Assembly (NCBI GenBank): GCA_016841325.1
Contig: JAENZJ010000001.1
Location: forward strand, 186,001 to 250,000
Length of the DNA stretch: 64,000 nt
Origin: Thermincola carboxydiphila
GTDB lineage: Bacteria; Bacillota; Thermincolia; Thermincolales; UBA2595
Direction: 5' to 3'
Of the stretch, positions 43,192 to 53,674 are shown piece after piece. A model generated the notes under the pieces. That model was not told where the DNA came from and made no database searches. It worked only from the letters and a program-made list of their open reading frames with translations. The translations under genes and the position numbers were made by a program. Numbering within the stretch: the stretch's first letter is position 1; each line of letters opens with the position of its first letter.

Positions 43192-43224
43192 CGGGGTGTC
43201 CTGAAGTACTTTCAGGATGCCCCG
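43192..43224 (+). terminator. Large hairpin after corA
   Basis: CGGGG-tg-TCCTGAA pairs with TTCAGGA-tg-CCCCG; a strong stem but without a clear T run. Confidence 0.5.
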
Positions 43225-43327
43225 AATTACTTTCAAGAATTAAGATTTTAAGAGAACTTTTTGGTTTTTAATAAATCTGAGACATGTATGGCTGTTTGCG
43301 GAGATTTTTCATTGTGTTCGAGGCGTA

Positions 43328-43454
43328 GTCCAACTTAACGAATCCCTTGATAGAGCACCGGGCGGAGGCCACGGATGGCCGGAGCCGCCATTGAGCCATG
43401 GAAGGCGAATTGGCGGGAATCCGTTGCGATATCAATGAAGGAGTTTAGTTGGAC
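43328..43454 (+). ncRNA. Candidate structured RNA with two AYGGAY-like loops
   Basis: A 127-base element in the 480-base gap before uvrB. GTCCAACTTAA and TTTAGTTGGAC close it (10 of 11 paired), TTGATA and TATCAA form a second stem, and two inner hairpins show loops ACGGAT (GGCC stem, 43367-43380) and ATGGAA (GCC stem, 43395-43406). This resembles the TwoAYGGAY RNA motif, and GGA in a hairpin loop is the CsrA recognition element. A terminator follows at 43550. No ORF crosses it convincingly. Confidence 0.5.
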
Positions 43455-43549
43455 AGATGAGAACACTGAAAACATCGGAGCAAATTGCCATACATGGCGG
43501 CAGAAATAGAGAAATTAACATTGAAGGATAAGTTACCCAAATTATCTTG

Positions 43550-43578
43550 ACAGCATCCGGGATATCCCGCCTGTTTTT
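43550..43578 (+). terminator. Terminator just before uvrB
   Basis: ACAG-cat-CCGGG, ATAT loop, CCCG-c-CTGT, then five T. It would end a transcript from the structured element; the uvrB -10 boxes lie after it. Confidence 0.7.
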
Positions 43579-43643
43579 CATTAAACAGAAATGTGTTATA
43601 ATATAATGTTGCAAAATAAATAAAACGAATGTGGAGAGGGACT

Positions 43644-45656
43644 ATGGAATTTAGGCTGCAATCAGAATATAAACCAACTGGGGACCAGCCCCAGGCGATT
43701 GAGAAACTAATCAGGGGACTGGAGAAAGGACTGAAGCACCAGACTCTGCTGGGAGTGACCGGTTCAGGCAAGACCTTTACCATGGCTAATGTAATTGCAC
43801 AGGTAAAGAGGCCTACCCTTGTCATTGCCCATAATAAGACACTGGCTGCCCAGCTGTGCGGGGAGTTCAAGGAGTTTTTTCCTGACAATGCGGTGGAATA
43901 CTTTGTGAGCTATTATGACTATTATCAGCCTGAAGCATATATCCCGCAGACTGATACCTATATCGAAAAAGATGCTTCCATCAATGAGGAGATAGACAAG
44001 CTCAGGCACTCGGCTACTGCGGCCCTGTTTGAACGGCGGGATGTGATTATTGTGGCCAGTGTATCCTGTATTTACGGCCTGGGTGACCCCACAGAATACC
44101 GGGACCTGGTCTTGTCTGTGCGTAAGGGCGCTGAAATTGGCAGGGATGCGATGCTGCGAAAACTGGTGGATATCCAGTACACCAGAAATGATATGAATTT
44201 CGTCCGGGGGACCTTCAGGGTGAGAGGGGATGTTGTGGAAATATTTCCGGCTTCCCACGGCGAACAGGCCATCAGGGTGGATTTCTTTGGTGATGAGGTG
44301 GACCGGATTGTGGAAATAGACACTCTTACCGGAGAGGTGCTGGGGGAAAGGAGCCATGTATCCATTTTCCCTGCCAGCCACTTTGCCACATCCCGGGAAA
44401 AGCTGGACAGGGCCATCGGCAGTATTGAGGCGGAACTGGAATGGCGGCTGGCTGAGCTCAGGGAGCAGGGAAAGCTCCTGGAAGCCCAGCGCCTGGAACA
44501 GAGGACTAATTTTGATATCGAAATGATGCGGGAAATGGGCTATTGTTCCGGAATCGAAAACTATTCCCGGCACATAACCGGGAGGAAAGAGGGGGAACCC
44601 CCCTATACCCTGCTGGATTATTTCCCGGAGGATTACCTGATTATTGTTGATGAGTCCCATGTTACCCTGCCCCAGGTCCGGGGCATGTATGAAGGTGACC
44701 GTTCCCGAAAGGCTGCCCTCATTGAGCACGGGTTCCGGCTGCCCTCGGCCCTGGATAACCGGCCCCTGATGTTTAGGGAGTTTGAGGAACATATCAATCA
44801 GATTATATATACTTCGGCAACCCCGGGCCCTTATGAGCAGGAGCACAGCCGGCAGGTTGCGGAACAGATTATCAGGCCTACCGGGCTTCTGGACCCCGAG
44901 GTTCACGTCAGGCCTGTCAAAGGGCAGATTGATGACCTTCTGGATGAGGTCAGGATCCGGGTGGAAAAGGGTGAGCGGGTATTGGTAACCACCCTGACTA
45001 AAAAAATGGCAGAGGACCTGACAGATTACCTCAGGGAAACGGGAATCAAAGTAAGGTACCTGCATTCAGACATCAAAACACTGGAACGGATGGAGATCAT
45101 CAGGGAACTGCGCCTGGGAGTGTTTGATGTTCTGGTGGGAATTAACCTGCTCCGGGAGGGCCTGGATATTCCGGAGGTTTCACTGGTGGCAATCCTTGAT
45201 GCAGACAAGGAGGGGTTCCTGAGGGCAGAACGCTCCCTGATACAGACCATCGGCCGGGCGGCGCGGAATGCGGGAGGCCAGGTTATCATGTATGGTGATG
45301 TGATTACAGATTCCATGGCCAAGGCCCTCAGTGAGACTAACCGCCGCCGCCAGATCCAGATGGAGTATAACAGAAAACATAATATCACACCACAGACTAT
45401 TAAGAAGGCAGTAAGGGATGTAATTGAAGCTACCAGGGCTGCCGAAGCGGAGGCGGTTTACCGGACTGACGGTCCCAGGACAGAGAAGATGTCGCGCCGT
45501 GAGCTCAATAAATTTATTGCCGGGCTGGAAAAAGACATGCGGGAAGCAGCTAAACATCTTGAATTTGAGAAAGCGGCACAGCTGAGGGATTTGATTATTG
45601 AGCTGCGGGCGCAGGCAAGGGGGAAAAGCAGCAAAAGCGGCAGGAAGGAACTGTAA
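43644..45656 (+). CDS. uvrB: Excinuclease ABC subunit B
   Basis: Damage-verifying helicase of nucleotide excision repair, 670 residues. Walker A is [12 protein letters not shown]; the beta-hairpin region reads [29 protein letters not shown] is motif [22 protein letters not shown] and QTIGRAARN are helicase motifs V and VI. A C-terminal UVR domain ([20 protein letters not shown]) binds UvrC. ATG at 43644 follows GAGAGGG. Two overlapping TATAAT boxes at 43597-43607 mark its promoter; no clear LexA box was found. Confidence 0.97.
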   Translation: MEFRLQSEYKPTGDQPQAIEKLIRGLEKGLKHQTLLGVTGSGKTFTMANVIAQVKRPTLVIAHNKTLAAQLCGEFKEFFPDNAVEYFVSYYDYYQPEAYIPQTDTYIEKDASINEEIDKLRHSATAALFERRDVIIVASVSCIYGLGDPTEYRDLVLSVRKGAEIGRDAMLRKLVDIQYTRNDMNFVRGTFRVRGDVVEIFPASHGEQAIRVDFFGDEVDRIVEIDTLTGEVLGERSHVSIFPASHFATSREKLDRAIGSIEAELEWRLAELREQGKLLEAQRLEQRTNFDIEMMREMGYCSGIENYSRHITGRKEGEPPYTLLDYFPEDYLIIVDESHVTLPQVRGMYEGDRSRKAALIEHGFRLPSALDNRPLMFREFEEHINQIIYTSATPGPYEQEHSRQVAEQIIRPTGLLDPEVHVRPVKGQIDDLLDEVRIRVEKGERVLVTTLTKKMAEDLTDYLRETGIKVRYLHSDIKTLERMEIIRELRLGVFDVLVGINLLREGLDIPEVSLVAILDADKEGFLRAERSLIQTIGRAARNAGGQVIMYGDVITDSMAKALSETNRRRQIQMEYNRKHNITPQTIKKAVRDVIEATRAAEAEAVYRTDGPRTEKMSRRELNKFIAGLEKDMREAAKHLEFEKAAQLRDLIIELRAQARGKSSKSGRKEL

Positions 45657-45802
45657 GATAGGATCGATCCCGGGTATACTATGAATGGTTGATTTGAAAG
45701 TAAAAAGACCAGTCATAAACGTAGCACGAGAAGTACCACTGACCAGCCTAATAATAGTATATCCAATAGCCCATAATTTGTAAACAGCTTTTAACAAATT
45801 TT

Positions 45803-46567
45803 CTATTCATTATATATAAAATGACTAAGAGGCATATGAAAAAAACCATACAGATTGGATATGCCTTGGGGATAATCCTTTTTCTTACGCTGTACAATTT
45901 TAAAAAACTTTTCAATATGACTAACGTATTCTGCATTTTTATATTTGATTTCAGTTTCATCTCTGGAAGCAATAACATTTTCGAAATAATGCCGAATTAC
46001 ACCGGCCACAAAATCAGCAATTTGAATTCCCGGAGTTATGGAACTTCTTACAAAAAACGGACTTTCTACTATGTTTGTGCACTGCTTTCCAAGTTCATGT
46101 CTGAATAAGTAGTTATTAAAAGCCAATGCTAAATTTTTATCTTTATTGTTGGCATCGTTATCATAAACTATTAGCCCTTGATGTCTTTGTTCCTGACAAT
46201 ATCTGTTAATCCGCTCGAGTAAATGGCAGTAATTGCGGGGGAGTAGTCCTGCTTCATATTTTATGTTTTTGGTTGGTCGGGGTATAATTATGGCAAAGAT
46301 ACCTAAGGTCATAGTGTCGATATATGCAAAAAGTTCTTCAACAAATTTATGTTTATTTAAACTCTCATTTCTTAAAGTGCTTGGGTTTAGAAATTCTGTT
46401 GACTTATACTCTCTATCAGAGTTTCCCAAGATGTTTTGCTTTAAACTGAACAATGTATTAGTTAGCTCCCTAACATGAATTTCTTTGATACAGACTGCAA
46501 CCAAGGCGGAGATTTTGCAAGTGTCGGTCGGATGAGGGTGTCCACTCTCGTCTATAAAAGCAAGCAT
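45803..46567 (-). CDS. DUF3800 domain protein
   Basis: A 254-residue protein of the DUF3800 family, with the N-terminal acidic motif AFIDESGHP, the internal IVYDNDANNKD and the C-terminal PGIQIADFVAGVIRHY. The family has an RNase-H-like look and is frequent in phages and mobile islands; function unknown. It is on the minus strand, AT-rich in codon use, and placed between uvrB and uvrA, which suggests later insertion. ATG at 46567 has GGTGA 6 bases upstream; GTG 46579 is an alternative. Confidence 0.8.
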   Translation of the reverse strand: MLAFIDESGHPHPTDTCKISALVAVCIKEIHVRELTNTLFSLKQNILGNSDREYKSTEFLNPSTLRNESLNKHKFVEELFAYIDTMTLGIFAIIIPRPTKNIKYEAGLLPRNYCHLLERINRYCQEQRHQGLIVYDNDANNKDKNLALAFNNYLFRHELGKQCTNIVESPFFVRSSITPGIQIADFVAGVIRHYFENVIASRDETEIKYKNAEYVSHIEKFFKIVQRKKKDYPQGISNLYGFFHMPLSHFIYNE

Positions 46568-46736
46568 TATTTTCACCACTTTCTTCTTAATCTTTAATTA
46601 ATACGACACATATATGGTAAATCCTGCTAATTAGTCTATATATTGATGAAAATAGGAGCGTTTTTTACGGTTTATAGGATATGTTATAATCAATTGAGTT
46701 GTTCAAACTATAGGCTTTTACTGGAGGAACGTATTT

Positions 46737-49580
46737 ATGGCTAAAGACAAAATAATTGTAAAGGGCGCCAGGGTACACAATCTGAAGAATATTGATGTGG
46801 CCATTCCCAGGGATAAATTTGTGGTTATTACCGGCCTCAGCGGTTCCGGGAAGTCGTCCCTGGCTTTTGATACCATATATGCAGAGGGACAGAGAAGGTA
46901 TGTGGAATCTCTTTCGGCTTATGCCAGGCAGTTCCTGGGCCAGATGGACAAACCCGATGTGGAGTACATTGAGGGACTGTCCCCGGCTATCTCCATTGAT
47001 CAGAAGACCACCAGCCGCAACCCGCGTTCCACTGTGGGTACGGTGACCGAGATCTATGATTACCTGAGGCTGCTCTTTGCCAGGATTGGTCATCCCCACT
47101 GTCCCGAGTGCGGCAGGCCCATTACACAGCAGACGGTGGAGCAGATTGTGGACAATCTGCTGGGTATGCCTGAGGGGACCAAAATCCAGGTCCTGGCGCC
47201 CCTGGTTAAAGGGCGCAAGGGTGAGCATGCCAAGGTATTTGATGATGTCCGTAAAAACGGTTATGTGCGGGTACGCGTAGATGGGGAAATGATGGAGGTT
47301 ACAGATGAGATCAAACTGGACAAAAACAAAAAACACTCCATTGAAGTAGTTGTTGACCGAATTGTCATCAGGCCTGACGGAGGTACCCGACTGGCGGATT
47401 CACTGGAACTGGCCCTGAACCTTTCAGGGGGCACGGTACTGGTAGATTTCATCGGTGGTGAAGAAATGGTTTTCAGCCAGAACTTTGCCTGTGCCGAATG
47501 CGGGATCAGTATGGAGGAGATATCCCCCAGGATGTTTTCCTTTAACAATCCTTACGGGGCCTGCCCCGAGTGCAGCGGGCTGGGGACTAAGATGGAGATT
47601 GACGCGGAGCTGGTTATTCCTGACCGGACCAAATCCATTGCCCAGGGGGCCCTGGTACCGTGGAGCTCCAATGCAGCCTGGTATTTCCAGTCACTGGAGA
47701 GCCTGGGTAAGGCTTACGGTTTTGATGTGCATACACCTGTCAGTGAACTTACAGATGAGCAGTTAAATGTAATTTTATATGGTACGGGAAACACCAAAAT
47801 AAATTACCGCTTTGAAAAAGAGGGCAGAAGGCATATCTTTAATGCTCCTTTTGAGGGAGTTGTCAACAACCTCTCCCGCAGGCACAGGGAGACAAATTCT
47901 GAGTGGATGAGAGAGGAAATTGAGTCATACATGAGTACCCATCCATGTCCCAAGTGCAGTGGAGCCAGGCTGAAACCGGAAAGTCTGGCGGTAAAGGTCG
48001 GGGACAAGTCCATATATGAGGTCACCAGGATGACGGTACAGGAAGCCCTGAAATTCTTTGAGGGCCTGTTCCTTTCGGAAAGGGAAAGTGTTATCAGCCG
48101 CCAGGTGATGAAAGAAATCAGGGAAAGGCTCGGTTTCCTGATTAATGTGGGACTGGACTACCTGACCCTGGACAGGGCAGCCGGGACCCTGTCAGGCGGG
48201 GAGTCACAGCGAATCAGGCTGGCTACCCAGATTGGTTCCAGCCTTGTCGGGGTACTCTACATCCTTGATGAGCCCAGTATCGGGCTGCACCAGCGGGATA
48301 ACAGGAGGCTGATCCAGACCCTGGAACACCTGCGGGACCTGGGGAATACCCTGATTGTGGTAGAGCATGATGAAGACACTATGCTGGCGGCTGACCATAT
48401 CATCGATATCGGACCCGGTGCCGGTGAGCATGGGGGACATGTTGTGGCTGAGGGAACCCTCAAGGATATCATCGCTGAGAAAAAATCCATTACCGGACAG
48501 TACCTCAGCGGCAAGAAGAGGATACCTGTACCGGTGCTCAGGAATAAGCCCAACGGCAACTGGCTGGAGATTATTAATGCCAGTGAGCATAACCTGAAAA
48601 ACATTAATGTACGCATCCCCATGGGGGTATTTGTCTGTGTGACCGGTGTTTCCGGAAGCGGGAAGAGTACCCTGGTCAATGAGATCCTGTATAAGAAGCT
48701 GGCCCATGACCTGCACGGGGCTAAGGCCAGGCCGGGCGAACACGGGGAAATCAGGGGGCTGCACCTTCTGGACAAGGTCATTAATATTGACCAGTCTCCT
48801 ATCGGGCGGACTCCGCGGTCCAACCCGGCAACTTACACCGGGGTCTTTGACGGTATCAGGGAGTTATTTTCCCAGACTCCGGAAGCCAAGATGCGCGGGT
48901 ATAAGCCGGGGCGTTTCAGTTTCAATGTCAGGGGCGGACGCTGTGAGGCCTGCCGCGGTGACGGGATTATCAAGATTGAGATGCATTTTCTCCCTGATGT
49001 TTATGTGCCGTGTGAGGTCTGTAAAGGCAAACGATATAACCGGGAGACACTTGAGGTAAAATATAAGGGTAAGACCATTTCTGATGTGCTGGATATGATA
49101 GTCGATGAAGCCGCTGAATTTTTCAAAAATATTCCCAGGATACACCGCAAACTGAAAACCATTCAGGATGTGGGGCTGGGTTACATCAGGCTGGGACAGC
49201 CGGCAACCACACTGTCGGGTGGTGAGGCCCAGCGTGTCAAGCTGGCCACAGAACTGAGCCGCAGGAGCAATGGAAAGACCCTCTATATCCTTGATGAGCC
49301 AACTACCGGGCTGCACATCGCGGATATCCATAAGCTTCTGGGTGTCCTCAACCGACTGGTGGAGGCCGGGGACACGGTTTTGGTAATTGAGCACAACCTG
49401 GATGTCATTAAGACTGCTGATTACCTAATTGACCTGGGACCTGAGGGTGGTGACCGGGGAGGGACTGTGGTTGCCCGGGGGACGCCAGAGGAAGTGGCTG
49501 CCGTACCCGAATCATACACCGGACAGTACCTCAAACAGCTTCTGGAACGTGAAAAGGCCCTGGTAGTCAATGGAGTGTGA
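46737..49580 (+). CDS. uvrA: Excinuclease ABC subunit A
   Basis: DNA damage sensor of excision repair, 947 residues, a tandem ABC ATPase. First Walker [12 protein letters not shown]; zinc fingers CPECGRPI and CAECG with CPECSG; signatures [12 protein letters not shown] and [12 protein letters not shown]; second Walker [12 protein letters not shown]; and CEACRGDGI with CEVCKGKRY. Length is standard. ATG at 46737 follows CTGGAGG, and TATAAT at 46685 is the likely -10 box. uvrC follows with the ATG 6 bases beyond the stop. Confidence 0.98.
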   Translation: MAKDKIIVKGARVHNLKNIDVAIPRDKFVVITGLSGSGKSSLAFDTIYAEGQRRYVESLSAYARQFLGQMDKPDVEYIEGLSPAISIDQKTTSRNPRSTVGTVTEIYDYLRLLFARIGHPHCPECGRPITQQTVEQIVDNLLGMPEGTKIQVLAPLVKGRKGEHAKVFDDVRKNGYVRVRVDGEMMEVTDEIKLDKNKKHSIEVVVDRIVIRPDGGTRLADSLELALNLSGGTVLVDFIGGEEMVFSQNFACAECGISMEEISPRMFSFNNPYGACPECSGLGTKMEIDAELVIPDRTKSIAQGALVPWSSNAAWYFQSLESLGKAYGFDVHTPVSELTDEQLNVILYGTGNTKINYRFEKEGRRHIFNAPFEGVVNNLSRRHRETNSEWMREEIESYMSTHPCPKCSGARLKPESLAVKVGDKSIYEVTRMTVQEALKFFEGLFLSERESVISRQVMKEIRERLGFLINVGLDYLTLDRAAGTLSGGESQRIRLATQIGSSLVGVLYILDEPSIGLHQRDNRRLIQTLEHLRDLGNTLIVVEHDEDTMLAADHIIDIGPGAGEHGGHVVAEGTLKDIIAEKKSITGQYLSGKKRIPVPVLRNKPNGNWLEIINASEHNLKNINVRIPMGVFVCVTGVSGSGKSTLVNEILYKKLAHDLHGAKARPGEHGEIRGLHLLDKVINIDQSPIGRTPRSNPATYTGVFDGIRELFSQTPEAKMRGYKPGRFSFNVRGGRCEACRGDGIIKIEMHFLPDVYVPCEVCKGKRYNRETLEVKYKGKTISDVLDMIVDEAAEFFKNIPRIHRKLKTIQDVGLGYIRLGQPATTLSGGEAQRVKLATELSRRSNGKTLYILDEPTTGLHIADIHKLLGVLNRLVEAGDTVLVIEHNLDVIKTADYLIDLGPEGGDRGGTVVARGTPEEVAAVPESYTGQYLKQLLEREKALVVNGV

Positions 49581-49585
49581 ACAGG

Positions 49586-51445
49586 ATGGACTTAGCCGAA
49601 AAATTAAAATACCTGCCCCAGGCTCCAGGAGTCTATATAATGAAAAACAGTTCCGGAGAAATTATATATGTGGGTAAGGCCCTGTCCCTGAAAAACCGGG
49701 TCAGGTCTTATTTTCAGTCATCCAAAAACCACAGCCCCAAGGTGATCAGCCTGGTCACCCAGGTGGCAGATATTGAATATATCCTCACTGATTCCGAGGT
49801 TGAAGCCCTCATCCTGGAATGCAACCTGATTAAGAAACACCGCCCCAGGTATAATGTGAGGCTGGTTGACGACAAGAGCTATCCTTATGTAAAGGTTACC
49901 CTGAATGAGGAATATCCCAGGGTTTTTATGACCAGAAAGGTGGTCCGGGACGGGGCCCGCTACTACGGCCCCTATACCGATGCCGGGGCCCTCAGGGAGA
50001 CTCTGAGGCTGCTGAAGAAAGTGTTTCCTATAAGGCAGTGCCGCCAGAAGTCGGTGGACAGGCAGAAACGACCCTGCCTTAACTACCATATCAGGCGCTG
50101 CCTGGCTCCCTGCCAGGGAGAAGTGAGTACTGTGAGGTATCTCGAAATGATAAAAAATGTCTGCCTGTTCCTTGAGGGCAGGCATGAAGAACTGGTTAGG
50201 ACCCTGGCTGCCCGTATGGAGGAAGCGGCGGAAAACATGGATTTTGAGCAGGCGGCAGAGCTCAGGGACAGGATAAGGGATATTGAAAAGGTCGTGGAAA
50301 AACAGAAGATAGTGTCTGCTGATCCCACTGACCAGGATGTCATTGCCCTGGCCAGGGAGGGTGAGCTTTCCGGTGTGGTGGTGTTCTTTGTCAGGGGCGG
50401 CAAGCTGATGGGACGGGAACACTTTATCATTGACGAAACCTCGGAAATGGAAGACAGTGAAATCCTGACATCTTTTGTGAAACAGTATTATATCCAGGTG
50501 GAGTATATTCCCAGGGATATCCTGCTTCCTGCGGAACTGACCGAAACAGAGGTCATTAATGCATGGCTGGAAGAGAAGAGGGGCGCCAGGGTCTATCTCA
50601 GGGTCCCCCGCCGGGGTGAAAAGGCCCGGCTGGTGGAAATGGCCCGGAAGAATGCGACAGAAGAACTGGCACAGCACCGGGTCAGGGAGGAACAGGCCCG
50701 GGCCCGGCTGGAAGGTGCGCTCCTGGGGCTTAAGGATTACCTGGAACTTGCCAGGATTCCCCGGCGGATAGAGTGTTATGATATTTCTAACATCCAGGGG
50801 ACGGAGTCTGTTGGTTCAATGGTGGTTTTTACGGGTGGGAAACCGCGGCCCGACCTTTACCGGCGTTTTCGCATCAAAACCGTTGAGGGGCCCAATGACT
50901 TTGCCAGTATGCAGGAGGTCCTCAGGCGCAGGTTTAACCGGGGGCTCCGCGAACAGGAAGAGATTGCAGCCGGGAAGCTGGAGAGGGAGAAGGCCAGATT
51001 TGCCGAAATGCCTGACCTGGTCATTATCGACGGGGGCAAGGGTCAGCTGAGTGCAGCCCGGGAAGTTATGCGGGAGCTTCAGGTGGACCCCATTGCCACA
51101 TACGGCCTCGCCAAGGAGCAGGAACTCCTCTATGGTGAGGGCAGCCCTGAACCGGTTGTCCTGCCGCGGAATTCTGAGAGCCTTTACCTGGTCCAGCGTA
51201 TCAGGGATGAGGCCCACCGTTTTGCCATCACATATCACCGCAAGCTGAGGGGGAAACGCTCCCTGAAATCGGTCCTGGATGATATCCCCGGTGTCGGGGC
51301 CAAGAGGCGCAAGGCCCTGGTGGAACACTTCAGGTCCATGGCCCGCCTGAAAAATGCAACTATCGAACAGCTTGCAGAGGTACCGGGGATGACGCGCCCG
51401 GTGGCTGAAGCCGTATATGAATTTTTTCAGCAGGAAGATGATTGA
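49586..51445 (+). CDS. uvrC: Excinuclease ABC subunit C
   Basis: Dual nuclease that cuts on both sides of the lesion, 619 residues. The N-terminal GIY-YIG domain (APGVYIMKNSSGEIIYVGKA) makes the 3' cut. A UVR domain (AARMEEAAENMDFEQAAELR) binds UvrB. The RNase-H-like domain (RIECYDISNIQGTESVGSMV, DLVIIDGGKGQL) makes the 5' cut, and a C-terminal helix-hairpin-helix pair (LDDIPGVGAKRRKALVEHF) binds DNA. ATG 49586 is preferred to GTG 49577, which is too close to GGAG. Confidence 0.97.
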   Translation: MDLAEKLKYLPQAPGVYIMKNSSGEIIYVGKALSLKNRVRSYFQSSKNHSPKVISLVTQVADIEYILTDSEVEALILECNLIKKHRPRYNVRLVDDKSYPYVKVTLNEEYPRVFMTRKVVRDGARYYGPYTDAGALRETLRLLKKVFPIRQCRQKSVDRQKRPCLNYHIRRCLAPCQGEVSTVRYLEMIKNVCLFLEGRHEELVRTLAARMEEAAENMDFEQAAELRDRIRDIEKVVEKQKIVSADPTDQDVIALAREGELSGVVVFFVRGGKLMGREHFIIDETSEMEDSEILTSFVKQYYIQVEYIPRDILLPAELTETEVINAWLEEKRGARVYLRVPRRGEKARLVEMARKNATEELAQHRVREEQARARLEGALLGLKDYLELARIPRRIECYDISNIQGTESVGSMVVFTGGKPRPDLYRRFRIKTVEGPNDFASMQEVLRRRFNRGLREQEEIAAGKLEREKARFAEMPDLVIIDGGKGQLSAAREVMRELQVDPIATYGLAKEQELLYGEGSPEPVVLPRNSESLYLVQRIRDEAHRFAITYHRKLRGKRSLKSVLDDIPGVGAKRRKALVEHFRSMARLKNATIEQLAEVPGMTRPVAEAVYEFFQQEDD

Positions 51446-51495
51446 TTTTTATGGTATTATATAGTAAAGGGAAGTAAAGGGAAGGGGGTTATCAA

Positions 51496-51864
51496 ATGAG
51501 GGGCCTGATTATACGCTGGGTGTTAAATGCCCTGGCGCTGCTGGCGACTGCATGGCTGATGCCGGGAATCGGGTTGGATGGTTTCGGGGCGGCCTTGATT
51601 ACTGCCCTGGTCCTGGGAATTGTTAATGCCATTATCCGACCGGTAATCCTGTTTTTTACCCTGCCTTTAAATATTGTCACCCTTGGTCTGTTTACCCTGG
51701 TAATAAATGCAGTCATGCTTCTGATAACTGCATCTGCAGTTGCCGGTTTTTCAGTTTCCGGGTTTTGGGCCGCATTTTTTGGCTCAATTATAATCACAAT
51801 CATCAGTGGTATCTTAAGCCGTGCCGTTATTGATGATGACAGCGGCAAAAGAAGATACAGGTAA
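51496..51864 (+). CDS. Phage holin family 4 / YvlD-like membrane protein
   Basis: A 122-residue protein with four hydrophobic segments and a short polar tail. The motif ALVLGIVNAIIRPVILFFTLPLN followed by LVINAVMLL is typical of the Phage_holin_4_2 (DUF360, YvlD) group. Despite the family name, these chromosomal proteins are not known lysins; a link to envelope stress is suspected in Bacillus. AAGGGGG precedes ATG at 51496. Confidence 0.8.
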   Translation: MRGLIIRWVLNALALLATAWLMPGIGLDGFGAALITALVLGIVNAIIRPVILFFTLPLNIVTLGLFTLVINAVMLLITASAVAGFSVSGFWAAFFGSIIITIISGILSRAVIDDDSGKRRYR

Positions 51865-51916
51865 AAGCAGGAGGCAAGGAGAAATATAGATAACGGTGAT
51901 GGAGGTTCCTGGTATT

Positions 51917-52723
51917 GTGCGGAGATTCAGACTTATAGCAACAGATCTTGATGATACCCTTCTGGATGATAACCTGCAGATTTCTTCCAGGAACAGAAGG
52001 GCACTGCAAAAAGCAGCTGAAATGGGATGTGTGGTCACCATAGCAACCGGCAGGATGTACCGTTCGGCCCGCCCGGTGGCCCTTGAACTGGGGATAGAGG
52101 TTCCGATCATCACTTACCAGGGGGCATTGGTGAAAAACGCCCGCTCCGGTGCGGTGCTGGCAGAAAGACCGGTGCCTTTTGGCCTGGCGTGTGAGGTGCT
52201 GGCTGAGGGATATAAGGCCGGTGTACATATGAATCTTTATTTCAATGACTGTCTCTATGTGGACAGTCTGACAGAAGAAGGGACAGGCTATGCCAGGCTG
52301 TCCGGAGTTGAGCAGCATCCGGTGGGCAGCCTGGTTAACTATCTGGAATCAGTGGGGGAGGACCCCACAAAAATTTTATATATTGCCGGACCTGAAAAAG
52401 TGGACAGGCTGCAGACTGCACTGGCGGTAAAATTTGGGGGCAGTCTCTATATCACCAAATCAAAACCAAACTACCTGGAATTTATGCACCCACAGGCTAC
52501 CAAGAAACATGCACTTCAGGACCTGGCCCGGAGTCTTGGGATCCCCAGGGAGGATATTATAGTATTTGGGGACAGCTACAATGACCTGGACATGATCGGG
52601 TATGCCGGTTTGGGTGTGGCCATGGCTAATGCCCCGGCCGAGGTCAGGGAAAAGGCTGATTATGTGACAGATACCAATAACAGGGACGGAGTGGCCAGAT
52701 TTTTGGAGCGGTTATTAACATAG
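51917..52723 (+). CDS. Cof-type HAD-IIB phosphatase
   Basis: A sugar-phosphate or FMN-type phosphatase of about 268 residues. Motif I is ATDLDDTLLDD, motif II ITYQGALV-like with TIATGRMYRSARPVA, the C2B cap spans about 85-190, and motif IV is VFGDSYNDLDMIGYAGLGVAM. KKHALQDLARSLGI carries the motif III lysine. GTG 51917 has GGAGG 11 bases upstream; GTG 51896 and ATG 51899 are alternatives with AAGGAG 14-17 bases away. Substrate unknown. Confidence 0.85.
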   Translation: MRRFRLIATDLDDTLLDDNLQISSRNRRALQKAAEMGCVVTIATGRMYRSARPVALELGIEVPIITYQGALVKNARSGAVLAERPVPFGLACEVLAEGYKAGVHMNLYFNDCLYVDSLTEEGTGYARLSGVEQHPVGSLVNYLESVGEDPTKILYIAGPEKVDRLQTALAVKFGGSLYITKSKPNYLEFMHPQATKKHALQDLARSLGIPREDIIVFGDSYNDLDMIGYAGLGVAMANAPAEVREKADYVTDTNNRDGVARFLERLLT

Positions 52724-52761
52724 AATTCACATCTAAGAGACTTATATTTAGGGGGATGGAA

Positions 52762-53661
52762 GTGGGCGGAGTAAGGCACAGAATACCGGTCATTGTTGGG
52801 ACAGCAGCGCTTATTTTAATTCTGACAGTACTTGGGACAGCTGCTTTTATTGCCGGCCAGGCTAAAGAAAGGTTTAACCGGGAACGGGTGATTTTTGCCA
52901 TGGCTGACCCGGCCGGTGATGATTATGGGCCGGGAACATACGAGTACCCCACGGATTCAATTTTTGACCCTAAAAAAGAACATTTTGACCTGCAGGAGTT
53001 TTCGGTTTCTGCTCACAGGAATATATATAATTTTGATCTGGCTTTTCCCAGGGTAACCAATCCCTGGGGGGCATCGGAAGGGTTCAGCCATACCATGGTC
53101 CAGATATACATATCAGATGACCCCGACAGAGGCAGGATTGAGACCTTCAGGGAAGGCGCCAATGTTATATTTGACCCCCGTCACCCATGGCAGTATTTTA
53201 TTAAGGTAGTCAGCTTCAACAAGACTGCTGTATATCATGCCAGCGATTATGACGGAGCCGATGGCCGGGACAGTGGAGTCAAAGCCAGGCTTCAGCCTGA
53301 CGGCGGCACATTAAGGGTAACCGTACCTAAAGAGCTGCTGCCCGGTGACCCCTATAAATGGCGGTATTATGTCCTTGTTGGCTCTCAGGACGGCCTGGGA
53401 CCGGATAATTTCAGGAAAGTTAATACCACTGCCGGCCGATGGGTATTTGGCGGCGGCACAGACTCTGATTATGATCCTAATATAATCGACCTCCTGGCTC
53501 CTCCCGGCAAACAGGAAAGTCTGCTGGGCTCCTATGATGCTGCCCGGCGGCAGCCGGCGGTGATCGAGCCTGTGGGCCCCCCGGAATCGTCAATGACCGG
53601 GTGGGAAAAAATGCTTGATAAGGTTATCGTATTTTTGCAAAAAATGAAGGTAAAGATTTAA
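52762..53661 (+). CDS. Membrane-anchored glucodextranase C-terminal (DOMON-like) domain protein
   Basis: About 299 residues: a basic start and one membrane span (VIVGTAALILILTVLGTAAFIAG cut to its core at residues 10-32), then a beta-rich domain. FAMADPAGDDYGPGTYEYP opens the glucodextranase C-terminal domain pattern, and KVVSFNKTAVYHASDYDG and PYKWRYYVLVGSQDG belong to it. Such modules bind glycans at the cell surface. GTG 52762 is preferred, as AGGGGG lies flush against ATG 52756. Followed after 13 bases by a GH15 enzyme. Confidence 0.75.
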   Translation: MGGVRHRIPVIVGTAALILILTVLGTAAFIAGQAKERFNRERVIFAMADPAGDDYGPGTYEYPTDSIFDPKKEHFDLQEFSVSAHRNIYNFDLAFPRVTNPWGASEGFSHTMVQIYISDDPDRGRIETFREGANVIFDPRHPWQYFIKVVSFNKTAVYHASDYDGADGRDSGVKARLQPDGGTLRVTVPKELLPGDPYKWRYYVLVGSQDGLGPDNFRKVNTTAGRWVFGGGTDSDYDPNIIDLLAPPGKQESLLGSYDAARRQPAVIEPVGPPESSMTGWEKMLDKVIVFLQKMKVKI

Positions 53662-53674
53662 AAGGGGGCAGGAC

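Noticed and set aside
43579-43643. LexA/DinR box at the uvrB promoter
   Set aside because: No GAAC-N4-GTTC type site was found; AACAGAAATGTGTT is too far from the consensus.
43764-45065. 433-codon open frame antisense to uvrB
   Set aside because: It lies wholly inside uvrB, shows no recognisable domain, and its sequence reads as the complement of conserved uvrB codons.
49718-50677. 319-codon open frame antisense to uvrC
   Set aside because: Shadow of the conserved uvrC coding strand; no domain or ribosome site.
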